Source: JAQBDA01 sp041301185 (GTDB lineage Bacteria; Chloroflexota; Anaerolineae; Anaerolineales; UBA4823). Taken from it: DNA of 64,000 bases. Numbering within the stretch: position 1 is the first letter of the stretch; each line of letters begins with the position of its first letter. This document shows, one piece after another, positions 26,448 to 35,140 of the stretch. The stretch lies in contig JBFYSV010000202.1 in assembly GCA_041301185.1 (NCBI GenBank), forward strand, positions 1 through 64,000, given 5' to 3'. The notes under the pieces were generated by a model that saw only the letters and a program-made list of their open reading frames with translations, ran no database searches and had not been told where the DNA came from. The translations under genes were made by a program, and so were the position numbers.

Positions 26448-27624
26448 ACCCTCAACCCTACCCGAGAGATACCAGCGCCTTCTTGAGCTGTCGCATGATC
26501 TGGCGTCCACCCTCGATTTGGACAGCCTGCTCAGCAGGATTGTCAAGGCGGCCGCCGAACTTTGCCACGCCGAAGCCGCCTCGATCTTGCTGTATGACCA
26601 GCTCAAAGAGCAGCTTTACTTCAGGGCAGCTTCCAATATGGATACCCCGCTGATGAGCGAGCTGATCGTCCCGGTAACTGGCAGTATTGCCGGTTGGATT
26701 ATTACCAACCGCCAGCCAGTCATCTTAAATGACGCCCAGAAAGATCCGCGCCATTTTAGCAATGTGGGCAGGATCACACAGGTCTCAACAAAGAGCTTGC
26801 TTGGCGTTCCTCTCCTGCGGAAGGAGAAGGTGATCGGGGTGCTGGAAGCGATCAACAAGCAGCGGGGAAAATTCGATGATGAAGACCAAGACTTATTGCT
26901 GGCGCTTGGGGCTCAGGCTGCCATTGCAATCGAGAATGCCCGCCTGTTCCAACAATCTGACCTGATTTCGGAATTTGTCCACGAGATCCGAACCCCGCTT
27001 GCATCCCTTACTGCGGCCGCGTATATTCTGATGCGCCCAGAGATTCCCGAAGAACGGCGTGCGAATATTATCCAAACAATGCAGCAGGAGGTAACCAGGC
27101 TATCTGATATGGCCTCAGCTTTTCTGGATCTCGCCCGGTTGGAATCTGGACGTGTACGCTTTCAATTCACATCCGTCGATTTGGGCGACTTAATGGAAGA
27201 ATGCTCAATTGTCATCCGGAGCAAGATAGAGGAAAAAGGGCAGGACCTACAATTACAGCCTTCACCCGATCCAATTCAAATCAGCGCGGATCGAGATAAA
27301 CTAAAACAGGTAATCCTGAATCTGCTCAGCAATGCTCATAAGTACACGCCCGGCGGCGGCAAAATTGTGCTTTCTTTTTACGCTACCTCCGATGAGATCA
27401 TCATTCAGGTCAGTGACAGTGGGTACGGTATTCCTGCTGAATACATGCCCCACATGTTTGAAAAATTTTATCGCGTCCCCACAACTGAATATGTTGAACA
27501 GGGCTCAGGATTGGGCTTATTTATCTGTAAGCATATTATCGATGCACATGGCGGTAGGATCTCGATTGATAGCAAAGCTGGTAAAGGAACCACCGTCAGT
27601 GTGCGTCTGCCATTTATCGCGTAG
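26434..27624 (+). CDS. GAF-domain sensor histidine kinase
   Basis: A 396-residue soluble kinase with no membrane helix. A GAF domain (about residues 25-172) is followed by HisKA with H183 in EFVHEIRTPLA and an HATPase_c domain with the N box LLSNAHKYTPG and the G boxes SDSGYGIP and GSGLGLF. The start is GTG at 26434 inside the sirtuin gene. The ligand of the GAF domain is unknown. The likely partner is the response regulator-MinD protein two genes upstream. It converges with mutL with an 8-base gap. Confidence 0.92.
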   Translation: MADLKPSTLPERYQRLLELSHDLASTLDLDSLLSRIVKAAAELCHAEAASILLYDQLKEQLYFRAASNMDTPLMSELIVPVTGSIAGWIITNRQPVILNDAQKDPRHFSNVGRITQVSTKSLLGVPLLRKEKVIGVLEAINKQRGKFDDEDQDLLLALGAQAAIAIENARLFQQSDLISEFVHEIRTPLASLTAAAYILMRPEIPEERRANIIQTMQQEVTRLSDMASAFLDLARLESGRVRFQFTSVDLGDLMEECSIVIRSKIEEKGQDLQLQPSPDPIQISADRDKLKQVILNLLSNAHKYTPGGGKIVLSFYATSDEIIIQVSDSGYGIPAEYMPHMFEKFYRVPTTEYVEQGSGLGLFICKHIIDAHGGRISIDSKAGKGTTVSVRLPFIA

Positions 27625-27632
27625 CCCCCGAA

Positions 27633-29402
27633 TTATCGAGCCCCACGGCGTCCAAACTGTCGTTCCAGGAGGTCCACCGAGAGATGGATCATTGTAGGAC
27701 GCCCATGCGGGCAGGTGCGGGGTGACTTACAATTTTCCAGATCGGCAAGCAGGGCGCGCTGTTCCTGGGGAGAAAGGGTTTGACCGGCTTTGACTGCTGC
27801 CCGTTTACAGATCCGGGCAACCAGCATTGCTTCGATCTCTTTCTGCAACGGCGTCTCGTCCTCCTCAAAGTCTTCAACCAGGCTATGTAAAGCAGAAGCT
27901 GGATCGATACCGGCTAATAAAAGCGGTATCGCCCGCACTATAAAGGTATTCCTACCAAATTCTTCCACTCGAAAACCAATCTTCGCCAGGTGGTTAAGCT
28001 GTTCGGAAAGTAGGCTAGCCTGGGCTGACGTCAAATTCACCGTTTGGGGTTCTAATAAGGTCTGGGCAGTAACCCCTTCATAACCCGTATCTGGTTGCCC
28101 TACTGCCAGCATCATCTTCTCGAACAACACTCGTTCGTGAGCTGCATGTTGGTCAATCAGATACAGACCATCAGGTCCTTCTGCAACCAGGAAAGCAGAC
28201 GCCACCTGACCGACCAGGCGCAGAAGCGGGATTCGGTTTTGGGTGGGCGGCAACTCGCTTTGTGATCCTTGGCGGTTTCCGATCCATGTGGGTGCTTGCT
28301 CTGGAGTCGTTGGTGTGGTCTCCCCGGGTCCAACCCAGAGTTCGTTCTCAAATTTGGGTTGGCTTTGCCAGTCACCTGTTTTCCAGTAGGGTGACGTGCC
28401 AAGCGCTGGGACCGGTGTGTGGGCAAGTAATGCCCGTCGAACAGCACTCTGGACAACCCGAAACACGACATTCGGTTCGCGAAACTTTACCTCGGCTTTC
28501 GTTGGATGTACATTCACATCCATCTCTTCAGCAGGCATCTCCAGGAATAATACAGCCAATGGATACCTGCCAACCATTAACAGGGTATGGTATGCCTGCA
28601 ATAATGCCGTTGACAAGGAAACGTCTTGCACAGGTCGCCGATTGACAAAAAACGTCAATTCGCGCCGGTTTGACCTTGTAATCGAAGTGGGGCTGATAAA
28701 ACCCGAAATTTGGATAGCCCCATCGACTGCCAGGACTTCGAGCATCTGTTTGGCAATCTCGATCCCATAGAATGACGCCAGCACTTCCCGGCGGTTGCCA
28801 TTCCCGCTGGTCATCAAGGATGGGCGATAATCTTGGTGCATCTGGAAGCGTACCTGCGGGTAGGCTAATGCATAGCGCGTGACCAGATTATCTATGTATC
28901 GCTTTTCAGTAGCTTCGCTTTTTAAGAACTTCAAACGAGCGGGGACGTTATAGAATAGGTTTTCAACCCGGACGATGGTTCCAACCGGTGACCCGACTGT
29001 CTCGAGAGTGCCCGCATGGCCTCCCTCAATATATAATCGTGCTCCTTCATCATCCTCCCGAAAACGAGAGATAATGGTCATTCGGGACACCGATCCAACC
29101 GCAGCCAGCGCTTCTCCTCGGAATCCGAGCGTGCTGATATGGAACAAGTCATCCGCCTGGGATAATTTGCTCGTGGCATGCCGCAGAACTGCCAATGGTA
29201 ACTCACTCGCTGGAATACCAAAGCCGTTATCAGACACTTCGATTAGTTTTCTCCCCGCCAATTCAATCGCAAGGTTAACCTTGGTCGCCTGCGCATCCAG
29301 CGCGTTCTCAACCAACTCCTTGACCACAGAAGCCGGCCGTTCTACGACCTCACCCGCTGCGATCTGCGAAGCTACCTCATCATCAAGCAAATGGATTGGC
29401 AT
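27633..29402 (-). CDS. mutL: DNA mismatch repair protein MutL
   Basis: A 589-residue MutL. The GHKL ATPase motifs are ELVENALDAQ, DNGFGI and GFRGEAL; the C-terminal dimerisation domain has VDQHAAHERV-like residues (LIDQHAAHE) and a C-terminal PTMIHL. A clear DQHA(X)2E(X)4E-type endonuclease motif is suggested by DQHAAHERVLFE, so it is likely a nicking MutL of organisms without MutH. The frame is open 51 bases further upstream, but ATG at 29402 starting MPIHLLDDEV is the family start. TATAAT lies 6 bases before it. MutS is not in the window. Confidence 0.94.
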   Translation of the reverse strand: MPIHLLDDEVASQIAAGEVVERPASVVKELVENALDAQATKVNLAIELAGRKLIEVSDNGFGIPASELPLAVLRHATSKLSQADDLFHISTLGFRGEALAAVGSVSRMTIISRFREDDEGARLYIEGGHAGTLETVGSPVGTIVRVENLFYNVPARLKFLKSEATEKRYIDNLVTRYALAYPQVRFQMHQDYRPSLMTSGNGNRREVLASFYGIEIAKQMLEVLAVDGAIQISGFISPTSITRSNRRELTFFVNRRPVQDVSLSTALLQAYHTLLMVGRYPLAVLFLEMPAEEMDVNVHPTKAEVKFREPNVVFRVVQSAVRRALLAHTPVPALGTSPYWKTGDWQSQPKFENELWVGPGETTPTTPEQAPTWIGNRQGSQSELPPTQNRIPLLRLVGQVASAFLVAEGPDGLYLIDQHAAHERVLFEKMMLAVGQPDTGYEGVTAQTLLEPQTVNLTSAQASLLSEQLNHLAKIGFRVEEFGRNTFIVRAIPLLLAGIDPASALHSLVEDFEEDETPLQKEIEAMLVARICKRAAVKAGQTLSPQEQRALLADLENCKSPRTCPHGRPTMIHLSVDLLERQFGRRGAR

Positions 29403-29408
29403 AATCGA

Positions 29409-29414
29409 ATTATA
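29409..29414 (-). promoter_or_regulatory. Consensus -10 box 6 bases before mutL
   Basis: TATAAT on the minus strand, then TCGATT, then the mutL ATG. No SD sequence can fit. Divergent from the similar box of the HAD gene at 29497. Confidence 0.55.
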
Positions 29415-29496
29415 AGATGAACAAGGTAAATATGCCATATCGGGAGAAAGCAAACGACTTCTGATAACTGGAGCCTGTAGTGGTATGCGTTTCTTT

Positions 29497-29502
29497 TATA
29501 AT
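29497..29502 (+). promoter_or_regulatory. Consensus -10 box 6 bases before the HAD gene
   Basis: TATAAT followed by AGAAGC and ATG at 29509. The predicted +1 coincides with the start codon. No clear -35 element is visible. Confidence 0.55.
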
Positions 29503-29508
29503 AGAAGC

Positions 29509-30159
29509 ATGACACGTTTCCGAACCCTATTTTTTGACCTGGACGATACCCTGTATGATAACAGCAATGGATTATGGGAAGCTATCCGCAACCGTATGGG
29601 GGAATACATTCAAAATCTGCTTGGATTGACACCAGATGAAACCGCAACCCTACGCCGGAACTATTTCACGACCTACGGCACCACGTTACGCGGACTGCAA
29701 ATCCACCATCAGGTGAACAGTGACGATTATCTTGCGCATGTCCATGATCTGCCATTAGACCAATTTCTACAGGCAGACCATGATCTTCGAGGTATGCTTA
29801 GCAGCCTGCCACATCGAAAATTTATCTTTACCAACGCAGACGATGCTCATGCCATCCGAGTCCTGGACATACTGGGTGTTCGTGATTGCTTCAATGGGAT
29901 TATCGATGTACATGCCCTTGGCTATCATTGCAAACCAGAACCAGAAGCGTATCAGATCGCCATGCAGCTGGCTGGCGAGGAAGACGTTTCCAGGTGTCTT
30001 TTCATTGATGACTCGCCCCGTAATCTAGCCACCGCTCGCCAGCTTGGATTTACAACCATCCTGGTCGGCAACCACAACATTGACCAGACAGCGCATTACT
30101 CAATAGCCAATTTGAAAGATTTGCCAGAACTGCTGCCTGAATTATGGGTAAAGGAATAG
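29509..30159 (+). CDS. HAD superfamily hydrolase, pyrimidine 5'-nucleotidase-like
   Basis: A 216-residue HAD phosphatase. Motif I is FFDLDDTLYD (nucleophile D10, acid/base D12), motif II is FTNADD, motif III lysine is in CKPEPEAY, and motif IV is FIDDSPRN. The cap and the LDDTLYDNSNGLW start resemble the SDT1/phosphoglycolate phosphatase-like group, which acts on pyrimidine nucleotides in yeast. The substrate here is unproven. The open frame extends 24 bases upstream, but ATG at 29509 is the family start. The CoA-transferase gene follows 4 bases after the stop. Confidence 0.82.
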   Translation: MTRFRTLFFDLDDTLYDNSNGLWEAIRNRMGEYIQNLLGLTPDETATLRRNYFTTYGTTLRGLQIHHQVNSDDYLAHVHDLPLDQFLQADHDLRGMLSSLPHRKFIFTNADDAHAIRVLDILGVRDCFNGIIDVHALGYHCKPEPEAYQIAMQLAGEEDVSRCLFIDDSPRNLATARQLGFTTILVGNHNIDQTAHYSIANLKDLPELLPELWVKE

Positions 30160-30163
30160 GCGA

Positions 30164-30955
30164 ATGACCCAATTGCTGACGATCGATGAAGCCGCGGCTC
30201 AGGTGCGCTCTTCCACAACACTGGCGTTAGGTGGATTAACCCTCTACCGTAGACCGGTTGCATTTGTAAAAGCCCTCTTGAAACGCTTCCACGCCGAGGG
30301 ACAACCAACCGGGTTATCTTTAATTGCCTTCACTGCTGGGATGGAAAGCGACCTCTTGGTAGGGGCAGGGATGGTTGCCAATATCCGCTCCTGCTATTTT
30401 GGCCTGGAAATCTTTGGCCTAGCACCTATGTTCACCTATTACGCCAACCACGGCATGATCCATATCATCGAAGAAACAGAGGGTAGCCTGGCTTTCGGGT
30501 TACGCGCCGAGATGGCAGGGATCGGTTTTATGCCTGGACGCGGATGGATCGGTACCGATTTGCCGAAGCTGCGTCCCGATGTGAAAACAATCCGTGATCC
30601 TTATACGGGTGAAGAACTGATGGCTTTTCCCGCCATTTCTACGGACATTGCCGTGGTGCATGCTCTGCGTGCCGATAATGATGGAAATGCACAAATTGGC
30701 GATAACAAGGGAATCGATCTGGAGCTGGCATTAACGGCAAAAACGCTGATCGTTACTGCTGAAGAAATCGTCCCCTACCTGGATAAAGCCGACATCGTTG
30801 CTCCTTTTGTGGATGGGCTGGTCCTGGCTCCATCCGGCGCCCTACCCACTTCCTGCCACCCCCTTTACCCCATGGATGGAATCAAGATCATGGCCTATTC
30901 GGAACAAGTCAGTGATCCAGAGTCTTTCCGCAATTTTCTGGCTGGCTGGTTATAA
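30164..30955 (+). CDS. CoA-transferase family I, alpha-subunit-like protein
   Basis: A 263-residue protein like subunit A of glutaconate/3-oxoacid CoA-transferases. It has a LTIDEAAAQV start, the LALGGLTLYRRP segment where family members bind CoA, and a DIAVVHALRADNDGN motif. In the family the catalytic glutamate lies on subunit B, and no subunit B gene is adjacent. Either B is encoded elsewhere or the protein works alone in a different way. It is coupled to the HAD gene (4-base gap). The CoA acceptor is unknown. Confidence 0.78.
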   Translation: MTQLLTIDEAAAQVRSSTTLALGGLTLYRRPVAFVKALLKRFHAEGQPTGLSLIAFTAGMESDLLVGAGMVANIRSCYFGLEIFGLAPMFTYYANHGMIHIIEETEGSLAFGLRAEMAGIGFMPGRGWIGTDLPKLRPDVKTIRDPYTGEELMAFPAISTDIAVVHALRADNDGNAQIGDNKGIDLELALTAKTLIVTAEEIVPYLDKADIVAPFVDGLVLAPSGALPTSCHPLYPMDGIKIMAYSEQVSDPESFRNFLAGWL

Positions 30956-31029
30956 ATTCCCCGGCGAATTCCGGTTATTACATATTTCTTGTATAGCTTT
31001 TATCTATTTCTAATCATGATATGGTAATC

Positions 31030-31035
31030 TATAAT
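31030..31035 (+). promoter_or_regulatory. -10 box upstream of the S41 protease
   Basis: TATAAT 85 bases upstream of the protease start codon; the -35 position is poor. The transcript would have an ordinary leader. Confidence 0.4.
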
Positions 31036-31120
31036 GATAAGAGTCCACAAAGCTGTGGAACGAATAGATACTCTACACTGAAGTGATATTCAGGCGAAAT
31101 TACCAACGAGGACGGATTGC

Positions 31121-32404
31121 ATGGAAACACGGGAGCCGGTTATGAAATCAAGGGTGTTTGTCACCATAATTGCTATATTTATCGGTTTAATCATTATTGC
31201 TGGGGCTTGTTCGGCTGGTTTTGCCGCGGGCAGGTTTATCGCTCCGCAGGCTTCATTGACTTCATTTTTGTTTGCACAAAACGATAGCGAGCAATCCGCG
31301 CAGCCCACCGGCGGCGAGGCGGACGGCAATACACCTGCTGACCTCGAGACGATTTTTGAGCCTTTCTGGCAAGCCTGGGATTTGATCCATGATCAATTTG
31401 TTGATCAACCCGTGGATGATGCCGCCCTCATGCGTGGCGCAATCAGAGGAATGATGGACTCTTTAGGTGATCCGCATACCTCCTATTTGGATCCTGAGGA
31501 ATACAAGGAGCTGACGACCCAATTACAAGGGGAAGAGGAGTATGAAGGCATTGGCGCTTGGGTTGATACCAGCAGCGATTACTTAACCATCATCAGCCCG
31601 ATGCCGAAATCCCCGGCAGATAAGGCAGGCTTGAGGACCGGAGATAAAATTATTGCCATCGATGGCGAGGACATGACTGGTGTCGATGGCGAGGTTGTCC
31701 GAAAACAAGTGCTCGGCCCTGCTGGCTCTTCCGTTACCTTAACCATTCTAAGAGAGGGTGAAGAGCCTTTCGATGTTCTCATCACACGCGCCAGTATAAA
31801 TGTCCCCAGCCTGGAAAGCAGGATGCTGGAAGGCGATGTTGGATATGTCCACCTTTACGTGTTTGGGGATAAAACCAGGGATGAGCTGCGCACAGCATTA
31901 AAAGAATTGCTAGCTCAAAATCCAACCGGGCTAATTTTGGACTTGCGATATAACGGTGGTGGTTTTCTTACCACTGCGATCGAGGTTGCATCGGAATTCA
32001 TCGACGATGGCGTGATCATGTACGAGGAATTTGGAGACGGTAATCGCAAGACCTATGAAGCGAAAAAAGGTGGTATCGCAACGGAGATTCCGCTGGTGGT
32101 CTTGGTGAATGAGGGGAGTGCATCAGCTTCCGAAATTGTTGCTGGTGCTATCCAGGATCGAGAGCGAGGCACCCTGGTAGGAGCGACCACCTTCGGCAAG
32201 GGTTCAGTGCAAATACCCACCCAGCTCATAGACCAACAAGGAGCTGTGCGCATCACTATCGCTCGCTGGCTGACACCCAGTGGGCGAACGATCCACGAAG
32301 TTGGTCTACAACCTGATGTTGAAGTACCGATTACGGATGAAGATACCGCCAACGACCGCGATCCTCAATTGGATAAAGCTATTGAAATCCTGACTCAACC
32401 CTAA
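31121..32404 (+). CDS. ctpA: S41 family carboxy-terminal processing protease
   Basis: A 427-residue exported protease. An N-terminal hydrophobic segment (about residues 12-33) acts as signal or anchor, then comes a low-complexity linker, a PDZ domain (about 115-200, with SPADKAGLRTGDKI) and the S41 catalytic domain with the serine in GSASASEI and the lysine in FGKGSVQ. Such enzymes cut the C-termini of extracytoplasmic proteins and take part in envelope quality control. ATG at 31121 has GAGGA upstream; ATG at 31142 with GGGAG is an alternative. Confidence 0.9.
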   Translation: METREPVMKSRVFVTIIAIFIGLIIIAGACSAGFAAGRFIAPQASLTSFLFAQNDSEQSAQPTGGEADGNTPADLETIFEPFWQAWDLIHDQFVDQPVDDAALMRGAIRGMMDSLGDPHTSYLDPEEYKELTTQLQGEEEYEGIGAWVDTSSDYLTIISPMPKSPADKAGLRTGDKIIAIDGEDMTGVDGEVVRKQVLGPAGSSVTLTILREGEEPFDVLITRASINVPSLESRMLEGDVGYVHLYVFGDKTRDELRTALKELLAQNPTGLILDLRYNGGGFLTTAIEVASEFIDDGVIMYEEFGDGNRKTYEAKKGGIATEIPLVVLVNEGSASASEIVAGAIQDRERGTLVGATTFGKGSVQIPTQLIDQQGAVRITIARWLTPSGRTIHEVGLQPDVEVPITDEDTANDRDPQLDKAIEILTQP

Positions 32405-32447
32405 AGGAATAATCAAAACGGGGCTGCTGGGTAAATTACAAAAAACG

Positions 32448-32542
32448 TAGGAGTTACGCACTTGATTGGGAAAGTGGAGGTTTTTTGGTTGGGGTAGCCC
32501 CCCCCAAACACCCTCCACTCCCCCTGAACTGAGTAAGTCCTA
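32448..32542. mobile_element. 95-bp MITE-like element with terminal inverted repeats
   Basis: The left end (32448-32464, TAGGAGTTACGCACTTG) and the right end (32526-32542, reverse complement TAGGACTTACTCAGTTC) match at 13 of 17 positions. Both ends start with TA, which fits a duplicated TA target. Inside, AGTGGAGG at 32473-32480 pairs with CCTCCACT at 32512-32519, and a G-run pairs with a C-run, so the whole unit can fold into a long hairpin. It has no coding capacity. The ends resemble termini seen in IS630-type elements, from memory. Confidence 0.6.
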
Positions 32543-32576
32543 AAACAATAACAAATTTATTGGAGGAATAACGAGA

Positions 32577-33269
32577 ATGTTCTTTTATGATCCAAGATAT
32601 ATCCTTTTTATGGCTCCTGCCTTCATTCTGATGGTGGTTGTTCAATGGTATGTTCAATCAGCTTACAAGCGCTGGAGCAAAGTCCCCACCCTTTCCCGTC
32701 TCACTGGGGCTCAGGCAGTTCAGCGTCTAATCCAGCAAAGGGGATTGTTTGAGGTCCGAGTTGAAGGTGTAGCCGGTAACTTAACCGACCATTATGATCC
32801 CAGGAGTAAAGTTTTACGCCTATCTCAGGGCGTGTACCAAGGCAGTTCAGTTGCTGCCCTGGCTATTGCTGCCCATGAATTGGGACATGCAATGCAAGAC
32901 AAAGAGGATTACTTCCCGCTGCGTTTTAGAGCAGCGCTCGTACCGGCAGTAAATATCGGTTCCTATCTGGGTTGGATCTTAATTCTTATTGGCTTACTGT
33001 TAGGCTTCACCCAGCTTGCCTGGCTAGGCATTGCTATCTTTGCTTTGGGAGCTTTGTTTGCCCTGGCGACCTTGCCTGTAGAGCTCAATGCTTCAGCTCG
33101 CGCCAAACAAATGCTTTCCGAGTCTGGGTTAATCGTCGGGCAAGAAGAAATGCGCGGCGTGAACAACGTTCTCAATGCCGCCGCAATGACCTACGTGGCA
33201 GCTCTGGTCACTGCAGTCTTGCAATTACTGTATTACGTTACCCTCATCTTCGGCCGAAACCGGGACTAA
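32577..33269 (+). CDS. YugP-type zinc metallopeptidase (membrane)
   Basis: A 230-residue membrane protein with an N-terminal helix (about residues 10-28), a cytoplasmic or membrane-facing zinc site AAHELGHAMQ (HExxH), and three more helices in the C-terminal half (around 120-138, 140-160 and 200-222). The family (Zn_peptidase_2, B. subtilis YugP) has no well-defined substrate. GGAGG precedes the start by 10 bases. The MITE-like element lies directly upstream, so its ends may influence expression. Confidence 0.88.
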   Translation: MFFYDPRYILFMAPAFILMVVVQWYVQSAYKRWSKVPTLSRLTGAQAVQRLIQQRGLFEVRVEGVAGNLTDHYDPRSKVLRLSQGVYQGSSVAALAIAAHELGHAMQDKEDYFPLRFRAALVPAVNIGSYLGWILILIGLLLGFTQLAWLGIAIFALGALFALATLPVELNASARAKQMLSESGLIVGQEEMRGVNNVLNAAAMTYVAALVTAVLQLLYYVTLIFGRNRD

Positions 33270-33289
33270 CCCCCACCCGATCAACCAAC

Positions 33290-33343
33290 ACCTTCCGAAG
33301 CCCATCGTGGTTAGTAATTTCCATGGAAACGGCTTCGGAAGGT
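33290..33343 (+). terminator. Long-stem hairpin after the metallopeptidase
   Basis: A perfect 13-bp stem (33290-33302 with 33331-33343) with a 28-base loop, then CAATTTG. The position after the stop suggests termination, although the loop is long and the T-run weak. Confidence 0.5.
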
Positions 33344-33380
33344 CAATTTGTGTCGTGGAATCTTTTCTCCTCTAATCCAG

Positions 33381-33386
33381 TATAAT
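33381..33386 (+). promoter_or_regulatory. Consensus -10 box 7 bases before the flippase-like gene
   Basis: TATAAT, then CTGGTCT, then ATG at 33394. The predicted transcript is leaderless. No -35 consensus is visible at the expected distance. Confidence 0.55.
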
Positions 33387-33393
33387 CTGGTCT

Positions 33394-34407
33394 ATGCGGA
33401 ACATAATTCTAGCAATTGTTCTCCTCTTGGGCGGAGTATTCGTTGTGTTAAGGCTTGGAGAAGTGCAGCAAGTCGCTGATACACTGAGAAGGGGCGACTG
33501 GCGGTTTATTGGTTTGGGATTTATTCTCGAAGTATTATGGATGGTCACCATCGCCGCTTCTTACAAAGTAATTTACCATGCGATGGGGTTGCGAGAGCGC
33601 TTTGAGAGGCTACTGCTGATTTCATTATCGGCGACATTTGTAAACATTGTTGCACCATCGATTGGCATGGGCGGGATGGCGGTTTTTATCAACGAAGCCC
33701 GGCGAAAAGGATACTCAACCGGCCGGGTTACCGCAGCTGGGGTGTTATTTGTATTGCTCGATTATTTCGGGTTCCTGGGATTGCTTGTTTTGGGTTTATT
33801 GGTATTGTTTCGCCGGGGTCAATTATCCTCTACGGAGATCATTGCTTCCGGTCTACTTCTCGCAGTAGCGTTATTTTTAGCTTACCTGGTCTATATTGGA
33901 TTACGCTCATCTGAAGCGCTCGGGAGAATTCTTGCCAGACTGGCCAGCCTGGTGAACCGAGTATTTGCCTTATTTAAACGTCCACAATACCTTTCAGAAC
34001 AGCGCGCATACCATTTTGCCCACGAAACATCCATAGCTCTGAATGAGTTAATTAAGAGACCCTATCACCTCTCGGCAGCGGTCGGTCTCGCGCTTACAAC
34101 AAAAATCATTCTCCTCTGCATTCTGCTTATGATGTTTCTGGCATTTGGGACCGAAATTTCTATAGGCACGCTCGTCGCCGGATTCAGCATAGGCTATTTG
34201 TTCCTCATCGTATCCCCGACTCCAGCAGGAGTTGGTTTTGTTGAAGGTGGTCTTACACTGGCTCTCACCAGCCTGTCTGTACCGCTTGGGGCAGCTGCTG
34301 TGATCACCTTGGCATATCGCGGAATTACTTTTTGGCTACCGCTTCTTCTAGGCATGCTTGCCTTCCGTATCCTACCTCATACTGGTGAAGTTCGCACTCT
34401 AGCATGA
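33394..34407 (+). CDS. Lysylphosphatidylglycerol synthase/flippase-like membrane protein (UPF0104)
   Basis: A 337-residue integral membrane protein with about eight helices. The segments APSIGMGGMAVFINEARRKG and SPTPAGVGFVEGG match the AglD/YbhN/MprF-flippase family, which moves or scrambles phospholipids or polyprenyl-linked sugars across the membrane. The aminoacyl-transferase part of MprF is absent, so only a transport-type role is expected. It lies upstream of two TrkA-like genes but has a separate promoter. Confidence 0.8.
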   Translation: MRNIILAIVLLLGGVFVVLRLGEVQQVADTLRRGDWRFIGLGFILEVLWMVTIAASYKVIYHAMGLRERFERLLLISLSATFVNIVAPSIGMGGMAVFINEARRKGYSTGRVTAAGVLFVLLDYFGFLGLLVLGLLVLFRRGQLSSTEIIASGLLLAVALFLAYLVYIGLRSSEALGRILARLASLVNRVFALFKRPQYLSEQRAYHFAHETSIALNELIKRPYHLSAAVGLALTTKIILLCILLMMFLAFGTEISIGTLVAGFSIGYLFLIVSPTPAGVGFVEGGLTLALTSLSVPLGAAAVITLAYRGITFWLPLLLGMLAFRILPHTGEVRTLA

Positions 34408-34477
34408 TCCAATCTATTGACGCGCACTCTCATTCACGCTAGAATCATGGCGCTTATCTCAAGGAAGGTGAAAGAAC

Positions 34478-35122
34478 ATGAAATACATCATTGTTGGATG
34501 TGGCCGGGTAGGTTCTGAACTTGCCTATACACTTTTCACCAAGGGACATACGGTAGCCATAATCGACCACCTTGCATCGGCATTCAACAATCTTCACCCT
34601 GAATTCAGGGGAAGAATGATCGAGGGCGAAGCACTGAATAAAGATGTGCTTCTAAGAGCTGGTATCGAAACGGCGGATGGGTTAGCCACGGTTACCAATT
34701 CAGATACCCTAAATTCTGTGGTCGCCCACATTGGACGGACTGCATATCACATTCCGCGGGTTGTTGTACGCAATTACGATCCGGATTGGCGACCATTACA
34801 TGAAATTTTCGAACATCAAATCGTGAGTTCATCAAGCTGGGGAGCCCAAAGGATCGAGGAGATGCTGGCTCACCCGGATATGCACACCATCTACTCTGCG
34901 GGCAATGGAGAGGTGGAGATTTACCAGTTCATCGTATCTCACAAATTCGATGGTAAAAAACTGGGTGATATCATCCCCAACTCCAATTGCTCACCTGTAT
35001 CGCTTACCCGAGCGGGGAAAGCCATCCTGCCAGACTGCAATACGATTGTGCATGAAAACGACATTGTACTGGTCAGTGCTATCCTGGAAGGCATCCAGGC
35101 CCTGCGCCAGCAGCTGATTTGA
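34478..35122 (+). CDS. TrkA/KtrA-type K+ uptake regulatory protein, first copy
   Basis: A 214-residue cytoplasmic protein with an N-terminal RCK-N Rossmann domain (GCGRVG at the start) and a C-terminal RCK-C domain (about 135-214, with SLTRAGKAILPD and HENDIVLVSA). It binds NAD(H) or ATP/ADP and gates a KtrB/TrkH channel. AAGGAAGG lies before the ATG. The second copy starts 18 bases downstream. The transporter subunit is not in the window. Confidence 0.85.
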   Translation: MKYIIVGCGRVGSELAYTLFTKGHTVAIIDHLASAFNNLHPEFRGRMIEGEALNKDVLLRAGIETADGLATVTNSDTLNSVVAHIGRTAYHIPRVVVRNYDPDWRPLHEIFEHQIVSSSSWGAQRIEEMLAHPDMHTIYSAGNGEVEIYQFIVSHKFDGKKLGDIIPNSNCSPVSLTRAGKAILPDCNTIVHENDIVLVSAILEGIQALRQQLI

Positions 35123-35140
35123 TCTACGGAAGGATATTCT

